Shown piece after piece: positions 1 through 7,893 of a DNA stretch of 43,008 bases. The translations under genes were made by a program, and so were the position numbers. The notes under the pieces are model-generated. The model did not search any database. It saw only the letters and a list, made by a program, of their open reading frames with translations, and was not told where the DNA came from. This stretch comes from Chloroflexota bacterium (GTDB lineage Bacteria > Chloroflexota > Dehalococcoidia > DSTF01 > RBG-16-68-14): NCBI GenBank assembly GCA_003228685.1, contig QIFC01000009.1:1-43008 (forward strand). Reading direction: 5' to 3'. How positions within the stretch are numbered: position 1 is the first letter of the stretch; every line of letters begins with the position of its first letter.

Positions 1-49
1 CCCCGTCGACTACGAACGGCTGTACACCACGACGGTGCATGCGGCATGA

Positions 50-928
50 TCATCAAGAAGCAAGCAGTCCGGAAAACCGGGTCAGGGTCACAATGCCCTG
101 TCGAATCTCACACTGATCGACTGTGGACAGCGGTTCTTTGTCGCCAGTGCAGGCGAGACGTACTACTTCCAATTGGGCGGCTGCGCTTCATCTTCCTGCA
201 CGGAAAGCTTCGGCAGCCTACAGATCAACCTGCCGGATTTCCCATGCTCGCCGGTAGGCTGTCCAGAGGTGGCTTTCAGCGTTCCAGGCGACGACTGCGA
301 TGATTCCGTGAGGCCACAAGCCTGTAACGTTCCACTGGGAAGTAAGTTCGACCTGCTGGTCAGCATCCTCGGCGCGCCGATCGAAGGCTACCAGCTCTTC
401 CAAACGTTCATCAGCTTCGGCGAAAGCCTGCTGTACGACATCGACCAGACAACGCAGCAGGAAGAGGTCCTCTGGCCAGGTTGCGGCGCCGGCGTCCGCT
501 TCCAACTCGATGAGAACTCCGTCGGACACGGTTGTCTTACGGGTCTTATCCCACCGCTGCCCTCAAGCACATACGTTGGACCGTTCATCCAACTATCGAT
601 GGTTTGCTCCGAGACACCGACTAGCTCAGAACTCCTACTTCTTCAGGACGAACATCCCTCAACAGGTACGAGCGGGACAGTGTTTGTGCTTTCTGGACCC
701 GGGGCGGATAAGCTGCTGGCCGAAGTCTCCCCCCTCACCATTAACTGCGTGGACATCGCACCGGCGGCGGTCGGTGGCGTGGCTCTCGGTGGCGAACTAC
801 GCGATGTTACCGCGCAGGACGGGAGGGCTTTGTGGTTGTGGGCTGCGCTGGGGGTTGGCGCCATCGTGGCGCTTAGCGGGCTCGTCTACGCGGGTATCGC
901 GGTCGTTGCTGACCGGACGCGTCGCTAG
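50..928 (+). CDS. secreted, C-terminally membrane-anchored protein (5' end unresolved)
   Basis: The coding frame is open from base 50 to a TAG at 926-928, giving up to 292 residues. A TGA lies just upstream at 47-49 and no convincing ATG with a ribosome site follows, so the start is unresolved. The early part reads like the end of a repeat domain common in secreted Chloroflexota proteins (segment FVASAGETYYFQLGG), so the true N-terminus probably lies left of the window and the gene is frameshifted or broken near base 47. The middle is rich in Cys and Ser/Thr, as expected for an exported protein. Near the C-terminus a hydrophobic stretch (about 28 residues) followed by DRTRR looks like a membrane anchor with a positive cytoplasmic end. 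There is no dockerin motif. Function is unknown. Confidence 0.55.
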   Translation, partial: SSRSKQSGKPGQGHNALSNLTLIDCGQRFFVASAGETYYFQLGGCASSSCTESFGSLQINLPDFPCSPVGCPEVAFSVPGDDCDDSVRPQACNVPLGSKFDLLVSILGAPIEGYQLFQTFISFGESLLYDIDQTTQQEEVLWPGCGAGVRFQLDENSVGHGCLTGLIPPLPSSTYVGPFIQLSMVCSETPTSSELLLLQDEHPSTGTSGTVFVLSGPGADKLLAEVSPLTINCVDIAPAAVGGVALGGELRDVTAQDGRALWLWAALGVGAIVALSGLVYAGIAVVADRTRR

Positions 929-944
929 CCGCGGTCGACCGCGG
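929..944. promoter_or_regulatory. perfect 16-bp palindrome, possible operator
   Basis: CCGCGGTCGACCGCGG is a perfect 16-bp palindrome. It starts one base after the stop codon of the preceding gene and ends just before the proposed promoter of the FmdB-like gene. It could be an operator. The sequence is GC-rich, so chance is possible. No matching copy was noticed elsewhere in the window. Confidence 0.35.
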
Positions 945-945
945 A

Positions 946-974
946 TTCGGCGCTGCTCGCCACCGCGCTATACT
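946..974 (+). promoter_or_regulatory. putative promoter of the fmdB-like pair, probably leaderless
   Basis: A good -10 box (TATACT, 969-974) ends six bases before the GTG start at 981. The -35 is poor (TTCGGC at 946-951, spacing 17). No Shine-Dalgarno sequence precedes the GTG, so transcription would begin at or near the start codon. The same TATACT hexamer is found before the tRNA gene and at 2376-2381 before the cyclase fusion. Confidence 0.4.
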
Positions 975-980
975 TCCAGC

Positions 981-1346
981 GTGCCGATCTACGAGTACGG
1001 CTGCCGAGACTGCCGCAAGCGCTCGAGTGTGTTCGTGCGCAGCATGAACACGGCCGTGAAGGCCAACTGCGAGCACTGTGGGAGCGCGAAGATGGTCCGT
1101 CTCATCTCACGCGTGGCCGTGGGCCGCTCGTCCGGCGGTTCGCCCGATGACTTCGACGAGAGCATGCTGGCCGACGTGGACGAGAACGACCCGCGCAGCA
1201 TGGCCAAGTTCGCCCGCCGCATGCGCGACGAGATGGGCGAAGACCTGGGCCCCGATTTCGACCAAGCGATCGAGCAGATGGAGGCGGGGGAGATGCCGGA
1301 CGACGGCCCCGGTGGCGACGGCGGCGACTTCCCGATGATGGACTAG
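981..1346 (+). CDS. FmdB-family zinc-ribbon protein, copy 1
   Basis: This is a 121-residue protein starting at GTG, in the frame where the family signature MPIYEYGC begins at residue 1. Four cysteines (C8, C11, C30, C33) form a CxxC...CxxC zinc ribbon typical of the FmdB/putative regulatory protein family. The rest is an acidic tail rich in Asp, Gly and Met that ends in DFPMMD. The family was named from a methylotroph formamidase operon; its biochemical role is not settled, and regulation or RNA/protein binding has been proposed. The next gene is a paralogue starting two bases after this stop, so the two are almost certainly co-transcribed. The tail is longer than in many FmdB proteins. Confidence 0.8.
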   Translation: MPIYEYGCRDCRKRSSVFVRSMNTAVKANCEHCGSAKMVRLISRVAVGRSSGGSPDDFDESMLADVDENDPRSMAKFARRMRDEMGEDLGPDFDQAIEQMEAGEMPDDGPGGDGGDFPMMD

Positions 1347-1348
1347 CG

Positions 1349-1687
1349 ATGCCAATCTACGAGTTCACCTGCGGCGACTGTAAGAAGCTCACCAGTACGT
1401 TCACGAAGTCGATGAGCGCCAAGGTGGACGTCGCTTGCAGCCATTGCGGGAGCAAGAAGATGTCGCGCGCGCTGTCGAAGTTCGCCTACCACCAATCGAC
1501 ATCGCGCGTGCTCGAGCAGCACGGCGCGGAGCCGGCTAGCCTGGAGGACTACAAGGACCCGCGACAGATTGGCCGCTGGGCCGAGCGCAAGTTCGACGAG
1601 TACGGCATGGAGATGCCGGAGAAGGCGAAGGAGATGATCGACGCCGCCCGCGAGGGCGATCTGCCATCTCCCGTCGACGAACTCTAG
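1349..1687 (+). CDS. FmdB-family zinc-ribbon protein, copy 2
   Basis: This 112-residue protein repeats the N-terminal zinc ribbon of its upstream neighbour with cysteines at the same positions (C8, C11, C30, C33). After residue 40 the two differ: here the tail is helical and charged (about residues 65-110), without the Gly/Asp-rich end. The ATG lies two bases after the upstream stop. A tandem duplication followed by divergence of the tails is the simplest history. The function is unknown beyond the FmdB family label. The translin-family gene follows after a 22-base gap with its own strong ribosome site. Confidence 0.8.
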   Translation: MPIYEFTCGDCKKLTSTFTKSMSAKVDVACSHCGSKKMSRALSKFAYHQSTSRVLEQHGAEPASLEDYKDPRQIGRWAERKFDEYGMEMPEKAKEMIDAAREGDLPSPVDEL

Positions 1688-1709
1688 CCCTCAAGGAAGA
1701 GGAGCCCGC

Positions 1710-2351
1710 ATGGAGACGCTTGGCGATCAGCTTGAGCCCATCATGGCGCGCTTGCACGCGACGTTCGCCGACAAGAACGCGGCGCGCGAGAAGGCCCTGC
1801 CGCTCTGCCGCGAGGCGCTGCGCAATTCCGCGAACGCCATCCGCGCGGTACATCGCGAGGAGTTCGACAAGGCAGAGGAGCTGATCGAGCGGGCGCGGGC
1901 GCTCATCGACGAGGCGCGCGAGGCGCTCAAGGACCACCCAGACACCTACCACGCCGGCTTCGTCCACGACGCCCACAAAGAGTACGTGGAGGCCTGCACG
2001 ACACTGGCCGTCATCGCCGGCCGGCCGCTGCCAACGCCCGAGGAGCTGTCGGCGTCGCCTTCGGCCTACCTGAACGGCATCGGCGAGACGGTCGGCGAGT
2101 TGCGCCGCCATCTCCTCGACCGCCTGCGCAGGGGCGACGTCGACTATTGCGAAGGCATCCTGGCCTCCATGGACGACATCTACGGCGTGATGGTCACCGT
2201 CGACTACCCGGACGCAATGACGAGCGGCCTCCGCCGCACGACCGACGCGACGCGAGGAATTCTGGAGCGCACGCGGGGCGATCTGACCGTCTCCGTCCGC
2301 CAGCGCGAGCTGGAGCGGAAGCTCGCCGAGTTTCAGGAACGGCTAGACTAA
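1710..2351 (+). CDS. translin-family protein
   Basis: The 213-residue all-helical protein has the translin pattern of long amphipathic helices with conserved Arg/Glu. The most telling part is the C-terminal run around residues 166-200 (DYPDAMTSGLRRTTD followed by RGILERTRGDLT). Translins are best known in eukaryotes and archaea as octameric nucleic-acid-binding proteins; bacterial members exist but are poorly studied. A strong ribosome site (AAGGAAGAGGAG) precedes the ATG. It probably belongs to the operon of the two FmdB-like genes, which would place a small zinc-ribbon pair next to a nucleic-acid-binding fold. The family call is good; the cellular role is inference. Confidence 0.75.
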   Translation: METLGDQLEPIMARLHATFADKNAAREKALPLCREALRNSANAIRAVHREEFDKAEELIERARALIDEAREALKDHPDTYHAGFVHDAHKEYVEACTTLAVIAGRPLPTPEELSASPSAYLNGIGETVGELRRHLLDRLRRGDVDYCEGILASMDDIYGVMVTVDYPDAMTSGLRRTTDATRGILERTRGDLTVSVRQRELERKLAEFQERLD

Positions 2352-2406
2352 GTAGCAGACTTTTTCTCAACACGTTATACTCGCCTGCGCAACGGAAAGA
2401 CGAAGC

Positions 2407-4929
2407 GTGGTGGGAAACGCTCCCCGCGGCACAGTGACGGTGCTGTTCACCGACATCGTTGGCTCTACTGAGCTGATGCAGCGTCTTGGCGACGATCGGT
2501 ATGATGTGCTTCGCCGTGGCCACATGGAACTGCTGCGTGAACAGGTTGCGGCCCACCGCGGCGACGAGGTGAAATCCGAAGGCGATGCCCTGATGGCGGT
2601 CTTCATGAGCGCAGTCGACGCTACCGGCTGCGCCGTCGCGATGCAGCAAACGATCCATCGCGAACACGAGCAATTCGACGACTCGGAGCAGCTACCGCTC
2701 CGGGTCGGATTAGATGTTGGCGAGCCCATCCGCGATGGGCATGACTACCATGGGACGCCGGTGGTGATTGCCAGCCGGCTCTCGAACGCCGCGGACGGTG
2801 GTCAGATCCTCGTCTCACAACTCGTCCAACGTCTCGTCGGCAGTCGCGGCGGCTACCTCTTCCACGAGCTAGAGCCGCGAACGCTTAAAGGCATCGATGA
2901 TCCCGTCCATGTGTGTGAGGTGGGATGGGAGCCTTTGTCTGAGGACGAGCCGGCCGCTGGTGCAGCTCTCCAACCGGCGCTAGAGCTACCACTGCCGGCC
3001 ACGCTCGTCATGCGTCATCCAGAGACCTTCGTCGGCCGAGAAGCACAGCTCAAGGATCTGCAAGAGCGCTGGGACAAGGCCAGACAAGGCGGGTGTGAGT
3101 TTGTGCTCATCACGGGCGAGCCAGGCATTGGCAAGAGCAGCCTGGCCGCGGCGTTCACCCACCAAGCCCACGACGATGGCGCGCTCGTTCTTTACGGACG
3201 ATGCGTGAGCGGCTCGCCGCTGCGCGTCCAGCTCTTCGTCGAAGCGCTACGCCCGCTGCTGTCCGGGCCCATGCCGGAGCGGATCCTTCCTAAACACCGA
3301 GACCTTGCCGCGGCGCTGGCGCCCGATCTCGGCGAGTCGAGCGACGCAGATCTATCAACTCTCTCGGCGGCGGTCACGTCACTGCTTGACGCGGAGTCGA
3401 AGCATCAGCCGATCGTCCTCGTCGTCGATGACCTGCAGCGGGCGGATGAGGAGACACGTAGTCTCCTCAGGCACGTGCTCTACTCGCTTCAGAAATCGCC
3501 GCTACTCGTCGTAGGAACGTATCCTGAGGACGAGGTTGGCAGGGCGCACCCCCTCACAGCGTTACTCGCCGACCTGCGCCAAGAGACATCGGTGACGAGC
3601 GTGGGGCTTGGCGGGTTGAACGACGATGAAGTCGCTCTCCTGATCGCCGCGCTGGCAGGCCAGGACTGCGATGTTGAGTTGGGCCGGACGATCCGCAGGC
3701 ATACTGAAGGCAACCCTCTGTTTGTTGAGGAGGTCTACAACTACCTCTCCGAGACGGACGCTCTCCATGAGCGGAATGGACGCGTCACGGCTGATCTCCG
3801 GAGCGTTCTCGCCGTTCCGGAAGGGGTGAGCGACTTGATCGGCCGGCGACTGTCGCGGCTCAGCGACGAGTGCAACAGCCTGCTCAATCTTGCCGCGGTT
3901 ACAGGCAGAGAGTTCGGCCTAGACGCGCTGGAGCGCGCCAGTGACCTGACGGTCGATCGTCTGCTCGACCTGCTCGAGGAGGCGGAAGGCGCAGGTGTTA
4001 TTCGTGAGATGCCTGAAGCCATCGGCCGCTACGAGTTTATCCACTCGCTGACGTTCGACACGATCTATGATGAGCTGACGAGCACACGCCGGGTGCGGCT
4101 ACATGGACAGACGCTGCAGTACGCCGACAACGAAGGCGTGAAGCTCGCCTATGAGGTGCTGGGCACGACGGGGCCGTACGTCGTCGCACTCGGCATTAGT
4201 AACTGTACTGCGGGGCGCCCGCGTCACCGTGTCTTCGCGGAGCACTGGGACAGGGTTGCTCAAGACTGCCGCCTGATCCTCTACGACCGACGCGGCGTTG
4301 GCTCCTCGGCGGCGCCGGAACGCGGCTACAGCCTCTTCGCCGCTGTCAAGGACCTTGAGGCTGTCCTGGATGCGGTAGGCGCGCAGCGCGTGATTCTCTG
4401 GGGAGCTGTCGATGGCGGTCCGCTCGCGATTCAATTCGCGGCCGGGCATCCCAATCGTGTCGCCGGCCTGCTGCTGCTGGGCACGACGCCGAAGATGATC
4501 AACGGAGACGGATTTCAATTTGGGGTAAATCCGGCGGTCATTCAGTCGTATGCGACAACGGACTCGACCGACCGCGATCGCGCAACAGTGGCGGCACTGA
4601 GCACCCGTTACAATTCCGGCGCCGGCAGCCGGGGTGCCATCGTTGAGATCATGCACCGCGTACCGGAGCACGCCTGGACTAAGCTGATAGGTGGGGTCTA
4701 CGGCGTGGACGTCAGGGACCAGCTTGCCGACGTCCGCGCACCAGCGCTGATCATGCACGACCCCGCCAACGACTACATACCGGTGGAAGCCGCCCACCTG
4801 CTCCATGAGCAACTTCCCGATAGCGAACTTGAGGTCACGGAGGATTACTCGGGGCTACCGTTGCGCGAGGCGGTCTATCGGAGGATAACCGACTTCATTG
4901 ATAAGGTGGCCCGCGGTGGTGTATTGTAA
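2407..4929 (+). CDS. class III cyclase - AAA ATPase - degenerate alpha/beta hydrolase fusion
   Basis: This 840-residue protein has three domains. Residues 8-175 are a class III nucleotidyl cyclase with both metal-binding Asp (D16 in FTDIVGST, D60 in KSEGDA) and the purine-selecting Lys (K56). R124 of the NxxxR pair is kept but the usual Asn is Val (V120). Residues about 205-565 are a STAND/AAA-type ATPase with Walker A GEPGIGKSS (near 237) and Walker B IVLVVDD (near 335). Residues about 570-838 are an alpha/beta hydrolase fold, but the nucleophile elbow reads GAVDGG instead of GxSxGG, and no clear catalytic His is seen at the end. The hydrolase is therefore probably a sensor. Start is GTG at 2407 (or 2410), and a TATACT box lies at 2376-2381. 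A likely signalling or transcriptional ATPase that makes cAMP; catalysis is unproven. Confidence 0.85.
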   Translation: MVGNAPRGTVTVLFTDIVGSTELMQRLGDDRYDVLRRGHMELLREQVAAHRGDEVKSEGDALMAVFMSAVDATGCAVAMQQTIHREHEQFDDSEQLPLRVGLDVGEPIRDGHDYHGTPVVIASRLSNAADGGQILVSQLVQRLVGSRGGYLFHELEPRTLKGIDDPVHVCEVGWEPLSEDEPAAGAALQPALELPLPATLVMRHPETFVGREAQLKDLQERWDKARQGGCEFVLITGEPGIGKSSLAAAFTHQAHDDGALVLYGRCVSGSPLRVQLFVEALRPLLSGPMPERILPKHRDLAAALAPDLGESSDADLSTLSAAVTSLLDAESKHQPIVLVVDDLQRADEETRSLLRHVLYSLQKSPLLVVGTYPEDEVGRAHPLTALLADLRQETSVTSVGLGGLNDDEVALLIAALAGQDCDVELGRTIRRHTEGNPLFVEEVYNYLSETDALHERNGRVTADLRSVLAVPEGVSDLIGRRLSRLSDECNSLLNLAAVTGREFGLDALERASDLTVDRLLDLLEEAEGAGVIREMPEAIGRYEFIHSLTFDTIYDELTSTRRVRLHGQTLQYADNEGVKLAYEVLGTTGPYVVALGISNCTAGRPRHRVFAEHWDRVAQDCRLILYDRRGVGSSAAPERGYSLFAAVKDLEAVLDAVGAQRVILWGAVDGGPLAIQFAAGHPNRVAGLLLLGTTPKMINGDGFQFGVNPAVIQSYATTDSTDRDRATVAALSTRYNSGAGSRGAIVEIMHRVPEHAWTKLIGGVYGVDVRDQLADVRAPALIMHDPANDYIPVEAAHLLHEQLPDSELEVTEDYSGLPLREAVYRRITDFIDKVARGGVL

Positions 4930-4968
4930 CGGCACGCCTTGGCACCAACACCCGTGGACGGGGGAATG

Positions 4969-4987
4969 GCTCCGCTAGCCGCGGAGC
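4969..4987. terminator. short GC hairpin between the cyclase fusion and the next gene
   Basis: A perfect 7-bp stem (GCTCCGC / GCGGAGC) with loop TAGCC lies in the 76-base gap. There is no following T-run, so it is at best a weak terminator. It could instead shape the leader of the next gene, whose ribosome site (GAGGGAGG) starts a few bases later. Confidence 0.35.
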
Positions 4988-5005
4988 ACGAGAGGGAGGC
5001 ACACG

Positions 5006-5476
5006 ATGCCGCCAAAGAGCACACCTAAGGAGTTCGCGAACGCTCTCGCGGAGCGGAGATCACGCACCACGAAGGCGTTGGACAAGTTCATCAGGTTGCG
5101 TAGTCTGAAGAACCATCCACACCTTGCAGACTTGAGGACTCCAGGGTATTTGAACAACCCGCTCCCGAAGTGGATCAAGGACGAGCTGGCAGCGCTCGGC
5201 ATGAAGCAGGCGATGGAGGTTACGCACATCAATCAGTGGCCCAGAGCGCAGAAGGAAGAGGTCCGGAAGGCGCTGGTCCACGCGATCGATCGCGGGCTAC
5301 GGATCGATTTCTTCTGGGCGCTCTGGGACGAGAAGAAGGAAGGTACGCTCATCGAGCCGAAGAGGCTCCCCGCCAAGGGTAAGATCACGATTACGTTCTA
5401 TAGCCCGCAGAAGAACGTACGGGTTTCGAGCGCGGAGACGACGTTCGGACATTTCTTTGTTGACGTAGCTAAGTAA
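5006..5476 (+). CDS. hypothetical protein, 156 aa
   Basis: I do not recognise this family. The ATG at 5006 has a good ribosome site (GAGAGGGAGG). The protein is basic and Lys/Arg-rich at the N-terminus (residues 1-55), with a predicted helical middle (about 80-105) and a C-terminal part rich in beta strand after residue 120. A Trp/Phe-rich patch (IDFFWALWDEKKEG) sits near residues 99-112. There is no signal peptide, no membrane segment and no clear catalytic motif. It stands alone, between the cyclase fusion and a strong convergent terminator. It may be an accessory gene. Confidence 0.6.
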   Translation: MPPKSTPKEFANALAERRSRTTKALDKFIRLRSLKNHPHLADLRTPGYLNNPLPKWIKDELAALGMKQAMEVTHINQWPRAQKEEVRKALVHAIDRGLRIDFFWALWDEKKEGTLIEPKRLPAKGKITITFYSPQKNVRVSSAETTFGHFFVDVAK

Positions 5477-5506
5477 GCGCCTCCAGCGGGTCATCAGGGA
5501 CCTAAT

Positions 5507-5536
5507 GACTAGGCTACTCTTCCGAGTAGCCTAGTC
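5507..5536. terminator. bidirectional terminator hairpin
   Basis: A perfect 13-bp inverted repeat (GACTAGGCTACTC / GAGTAGCCTAGTC) with loop TTCC lies between convergent genes. The stop codon of the minus-strand lyase (5531-5533) lies inside the right arm. There is no long T-run on either side. The position and the length of the stem make a shared terminator the best reading. Confidence 0.75.
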
Positions 5537-6400
5537 CGTGGAATAGGTGGCTTCGAGCGCGCGCCAGTCCGGCACGCCGATCATCTCTTCGAACTGCTCG
5601 AAGCCGGTCATTGCGTCCTGCCGCGTCGCGGTCGACTTCTCGGCGAAGAGCGTCCGGTACGTGTCCTCGACGGCCTTTGCCGCCGAGAACAGCGCGGAGA
5701 GCGGGAAGACGACCATCTTGTAGCCCAGCTCCTGCAGCTCGGTGGAGTTGAGGAGCGGCGTCTTGCCACCCTCGATCATGTTGGCGAAGAGCGGCGTGTC
5801 CGGGATCGCCGCGGCTACTTGCTTCAGTTCGTCGATCGACTGCGGCGCTTCGACGAACACGACGTCGGCGCCGGAGTCGCGATAGAGTTGGCCGCGCCGG
5901 ATCGCTTCCTCCAGGCCCAGCGGCGCCCGCGCGTCCGTCCGGCCGATGATCACGAGGTCGTCGTCGCCACGGGCGTCGGCGGCGGCGCGCAGCTTCGCGG
6001 CCTGCTCCTCGGCCGGGATCACGCGCTTGCCCTCGAAGTGGCCGCACTTCTTTGGCCACTCCTGGTCTTCCAGGATGATGCCGGCCACGCCGAGCGAGAC
6101 GCACTCGCGGACAGTACGCACGGTGTTCAGCGCGTTGCCGTAGCCGGTGTCCATGTCGGCGACGAGCGGCACGTTGATCGCGCGCACGACGTGCCGCACA
6201 CGGTCCAACGTTTCGGACATCGTCAGCAGGCCGAAGTCGGGCATGCCGAGCACGGTCGCCGCGAACCCGAACCCAGTGGTGAAGCAGGCGTTGAAGCCGG
6301 CGCGCTCGGCAAGGCGCGCGCTGAGGGCGTCGTAGGCGCCCGGCAGCACGATGATGTCCGGCTCGTCCAGCAGTTGGCGCAATCGAGTTGAGAGGCGCAT
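5531..6400 (-). CDS. isocitrate lyase / PEP mutase family protein
   Basis: The 289-residue protein has the ICL/PEP-mutase TIM-barrel signature: PGAYDALSARL (20-30), the metal-binding ADMDTGYGN (81-89) and EDQEWPKKCGH (111-121), whose C119 is the usual catalytic Cys of C-C lyases. Members cleave 2-methylisocitrate, oxaloacetate, dimethylmalate or related 2-hydroxy diacids. The substrate here cannot be told from sequence; the Cys motif favours a lyase over a phosphonopyruvate-forming mutase. The start was placed at the ATG preceded by GAAGGAGGAA rather than at an upstream in-frame ATG, because the region between carries a dispersed repeat. It is monocistronic and ends in the shared terminator. 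Confidence 0.85.
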   Translation of the reverse strand: MRLSTRLRQLLDEPDIIVLPGAYDALSARLAERAGFNACFTTGFGFAATVLGMPDFGLLTMSETLDRVRHVVRAINVPLVADMDTGYGNALNTVRTVRECVSLGVAGIILEDQEWPKKCGHFEGKRVIPAEEQAAKLRAAADARGDDDLVIIGRTDARAPLGLEEAIRRGQLYRDSGADVVFVEAPQSIDELKQVAAAIPDTPLFANMIEGGKTPLLNSTELQELGYKMVVFPLSALFSAAKAVEDTYRTLFAEKSTATRQDAMTGFEQFEEMIGVPDWRALEATYSTD

Positions 6401-6410
6401 GGGCCGTTCC

Positions 6411-6430
6411 TCCTTCGGCTTCGCTCGGGA
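6411..6430. repeat. degenerate copy of a dispersed stem-loop repeat
   Basis: The loop-like sequence TCGGCTTCGCTC between TCCT and GGGA resembles the better copies at 26302-26324 and 12137-12200. The stem is only four pairs, one of them G-T. It sits just upstream of the lyase ribosome site. Confidence 0.3.
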
Positions 6431-6495
6431 CAAGTTTCCGTGATCCGGCTATCGCAAAAGCAGCGACAGTCTAGCACGGAGGAAGGAGGGTAGTC

Positions 6496-7884
6496 TTACA
6501 GAACGGGCAGCCGCTCAATCAGCCCGGCTTCGAGCTGGAGTACGAGCAGCGCGTCTCGGCTGTCGAGACGGCCGTTCTGGGTCATGTCGCCCTTGTAGTC
6601 ACAGCCGAGCGGATCGACGAGCAGCGCACTGAATTGCAACACGAGCGCCGCATCGACGCTATCGACAACCCCGCTGCAGTCGATGTCGCCAAGCTGGCCG
6701 TTCTTGGGGCGGCATGTCACAGACGCGCCAGTCTTGAGCGGTCTAATCAGATCAAGCGGACCAGAGCCCCTCACGCCACCAAGCCAGAGGATTGTACTAA
6801 CACCCGCGCCAATACTGAGCGTGCCGATCCCTGCAGCCCAACATGAGACCTCTAGCTCGACGGGAACGCCTGCGGGAAGGCGAATATCGGAACCGGCCGG
6901 GTTGAGGCAAACGTAGCCCACGAGCGGTTGTGGCCGGACCCTCCTCACCCACTGGTTGCCTCGTCCCGCTGTGGCGCACCCCTGTTCCAGAAACTCATTG
7001 TCGATTGTCTCCGAGGGCCGGTAGGCGAGCTGTGGGACCGTCCACTCAACGGCCAACTCGAAGCCATTGTAGCCATCGGGCGGCGCTTCGACTATGTGGA
7101 CTTGTATGAGGAACGTCTCTCCAGTGTCGTAAGCGCAGCTCTCCTGGACACCCTCCGTGGCGCCATCGCAATCGACTGCGACAACGCCACCCGTGCGAAC
7201 CTGAAGGCGGCCAGTGAGCGTACCGGATTCGGAGGAAGGAAGGGACCAGAATGCTGCCAGCGCGCGACCGCTTTGTGAAGCCACGCCCTCGAGTTTCACG
7301 TCTTCACCAAATGGCTCGCCTTGCAGCAAGAACCTGCCGCTGTCCATGTTGATGGTGCCGGCAAAGCTCCCGCCGGTTCCGCTAGCACAATCCAGGGTGA
7401 TCTCTAGCTCTTCTCCCCTGTGCCAGATCGACGTTACGCATCGCTCCATCTCCTCGACTCCGGATAGGACTGATTGCCAGTCTCCCGAGATGTTGCGTCG
7501 CTCGCTCGGTGCGCTCTTCCGTGTGCCTTCGACCACAAGCGGGTTGACCAGGAAATCGCCGGTGGAAACCATCCTCAGGGCGTCGTTTGTAGCAGTTCCT
7601 TCGAAGTCCGTGTGGGGGAAGCTCAAGGGCGAAGGTGTCAACGTGAAGTCTCCGGTGCCGGGATCGATTTCACCCGAGAAGTCCAGCCGTATGCACTCAG
7701 TAGTGATCGCGAGCAGGTTTCCGGCTTGGGCGATGGTCATTGGGCAGCCGCTCTCGATGAAGGGAAGGCCTTCGACCGTCCACTCGCCAGAGATGTCAAT
7801 CTCCTCCTGCGCGGCCACCGGTTGCGCGGCGGCGCCAACAGCCAGCGCTACGATGATCGCGAGCAGGACGAGCGGTCTCAGCAT
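6496..7884 (-). CDS. secreted beta-rich protein with C-terminal dockerin-like module
   Basis: The 462-residue product starts with a clear signal peptide (MLRPLVLLAIIVALAVGAAA, cleavage near AAQ/VAAQ). Two related beta domains follow, each beginning with ISGxW (about 33-125 and 132-225). Next comes a Cys-rich module with GYNGFELxVxWTVPQLAYRPS that has some resemblance to cohesin-like sandwiches. Residues 399-462 contain two F-hand repeats (GDIDCSGVVDSVDAALVLQ and KGDMTQNGRLDSRDALLVLQ), with Asp/Asn/Ser at the calcium positions of type I dockerins. It is the last gene of a three-gene operon (spacing 7 and 9 bases). Its signal peptide and tail are almost identical to those of the next gene upstream. 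Probable role: surface or extracellular binding; ligand unknown. Confidence 0.8.
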   Translation of the reverse strand: MLRPLVLLAIIVALAVGAAAQPVAAQEEIDISGEWTVEGLPFIESGCPMTIAQAGNLLAITTECIRLDFSGEIDPGTGDFTLTPSPLSFPHTDFEGTATNDALRMVSTGDFLVNPLVVEGTRKSAPSERRNISGDWQSVLSGVEEMERCVTSIWHRGEELEITLDCASGTGGSFAGTINMDSGRFLLQGEPFGEDVKLEGVASQSGRALAAFWSLPSSESGTLTGRLQVRTGGVVAVDCDGATEGVQESCAYDTGETFLIQVHIVEAPPDGYNGFELAVEWTVPQLAYRPSETIDNEFLEQGCATAGRGNQWVRRVRPQPLVGYVCLNPAGSDIRLPAGVPVELEVSCWAAGIGTLSIGAGVSTILWLGGVRGSGPLDLIRPLKTGASVTCRPKNGQLGDIDCSGVVDSVDAALVLQFSALLVDPLGCDYKGDMTQNGRLDSRDALLVLQLEAGLIERLPVL

Positions 7885-7893
7885 CGGCGTGTC

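Noticed and set aside
47-49. TGA at 47-49 as a second selenocysteine codon
   Set aside because: The protein is a secreted repeat protein with no redox motif at that place, and the sequence before the TGA does not align convincingly with the domain.
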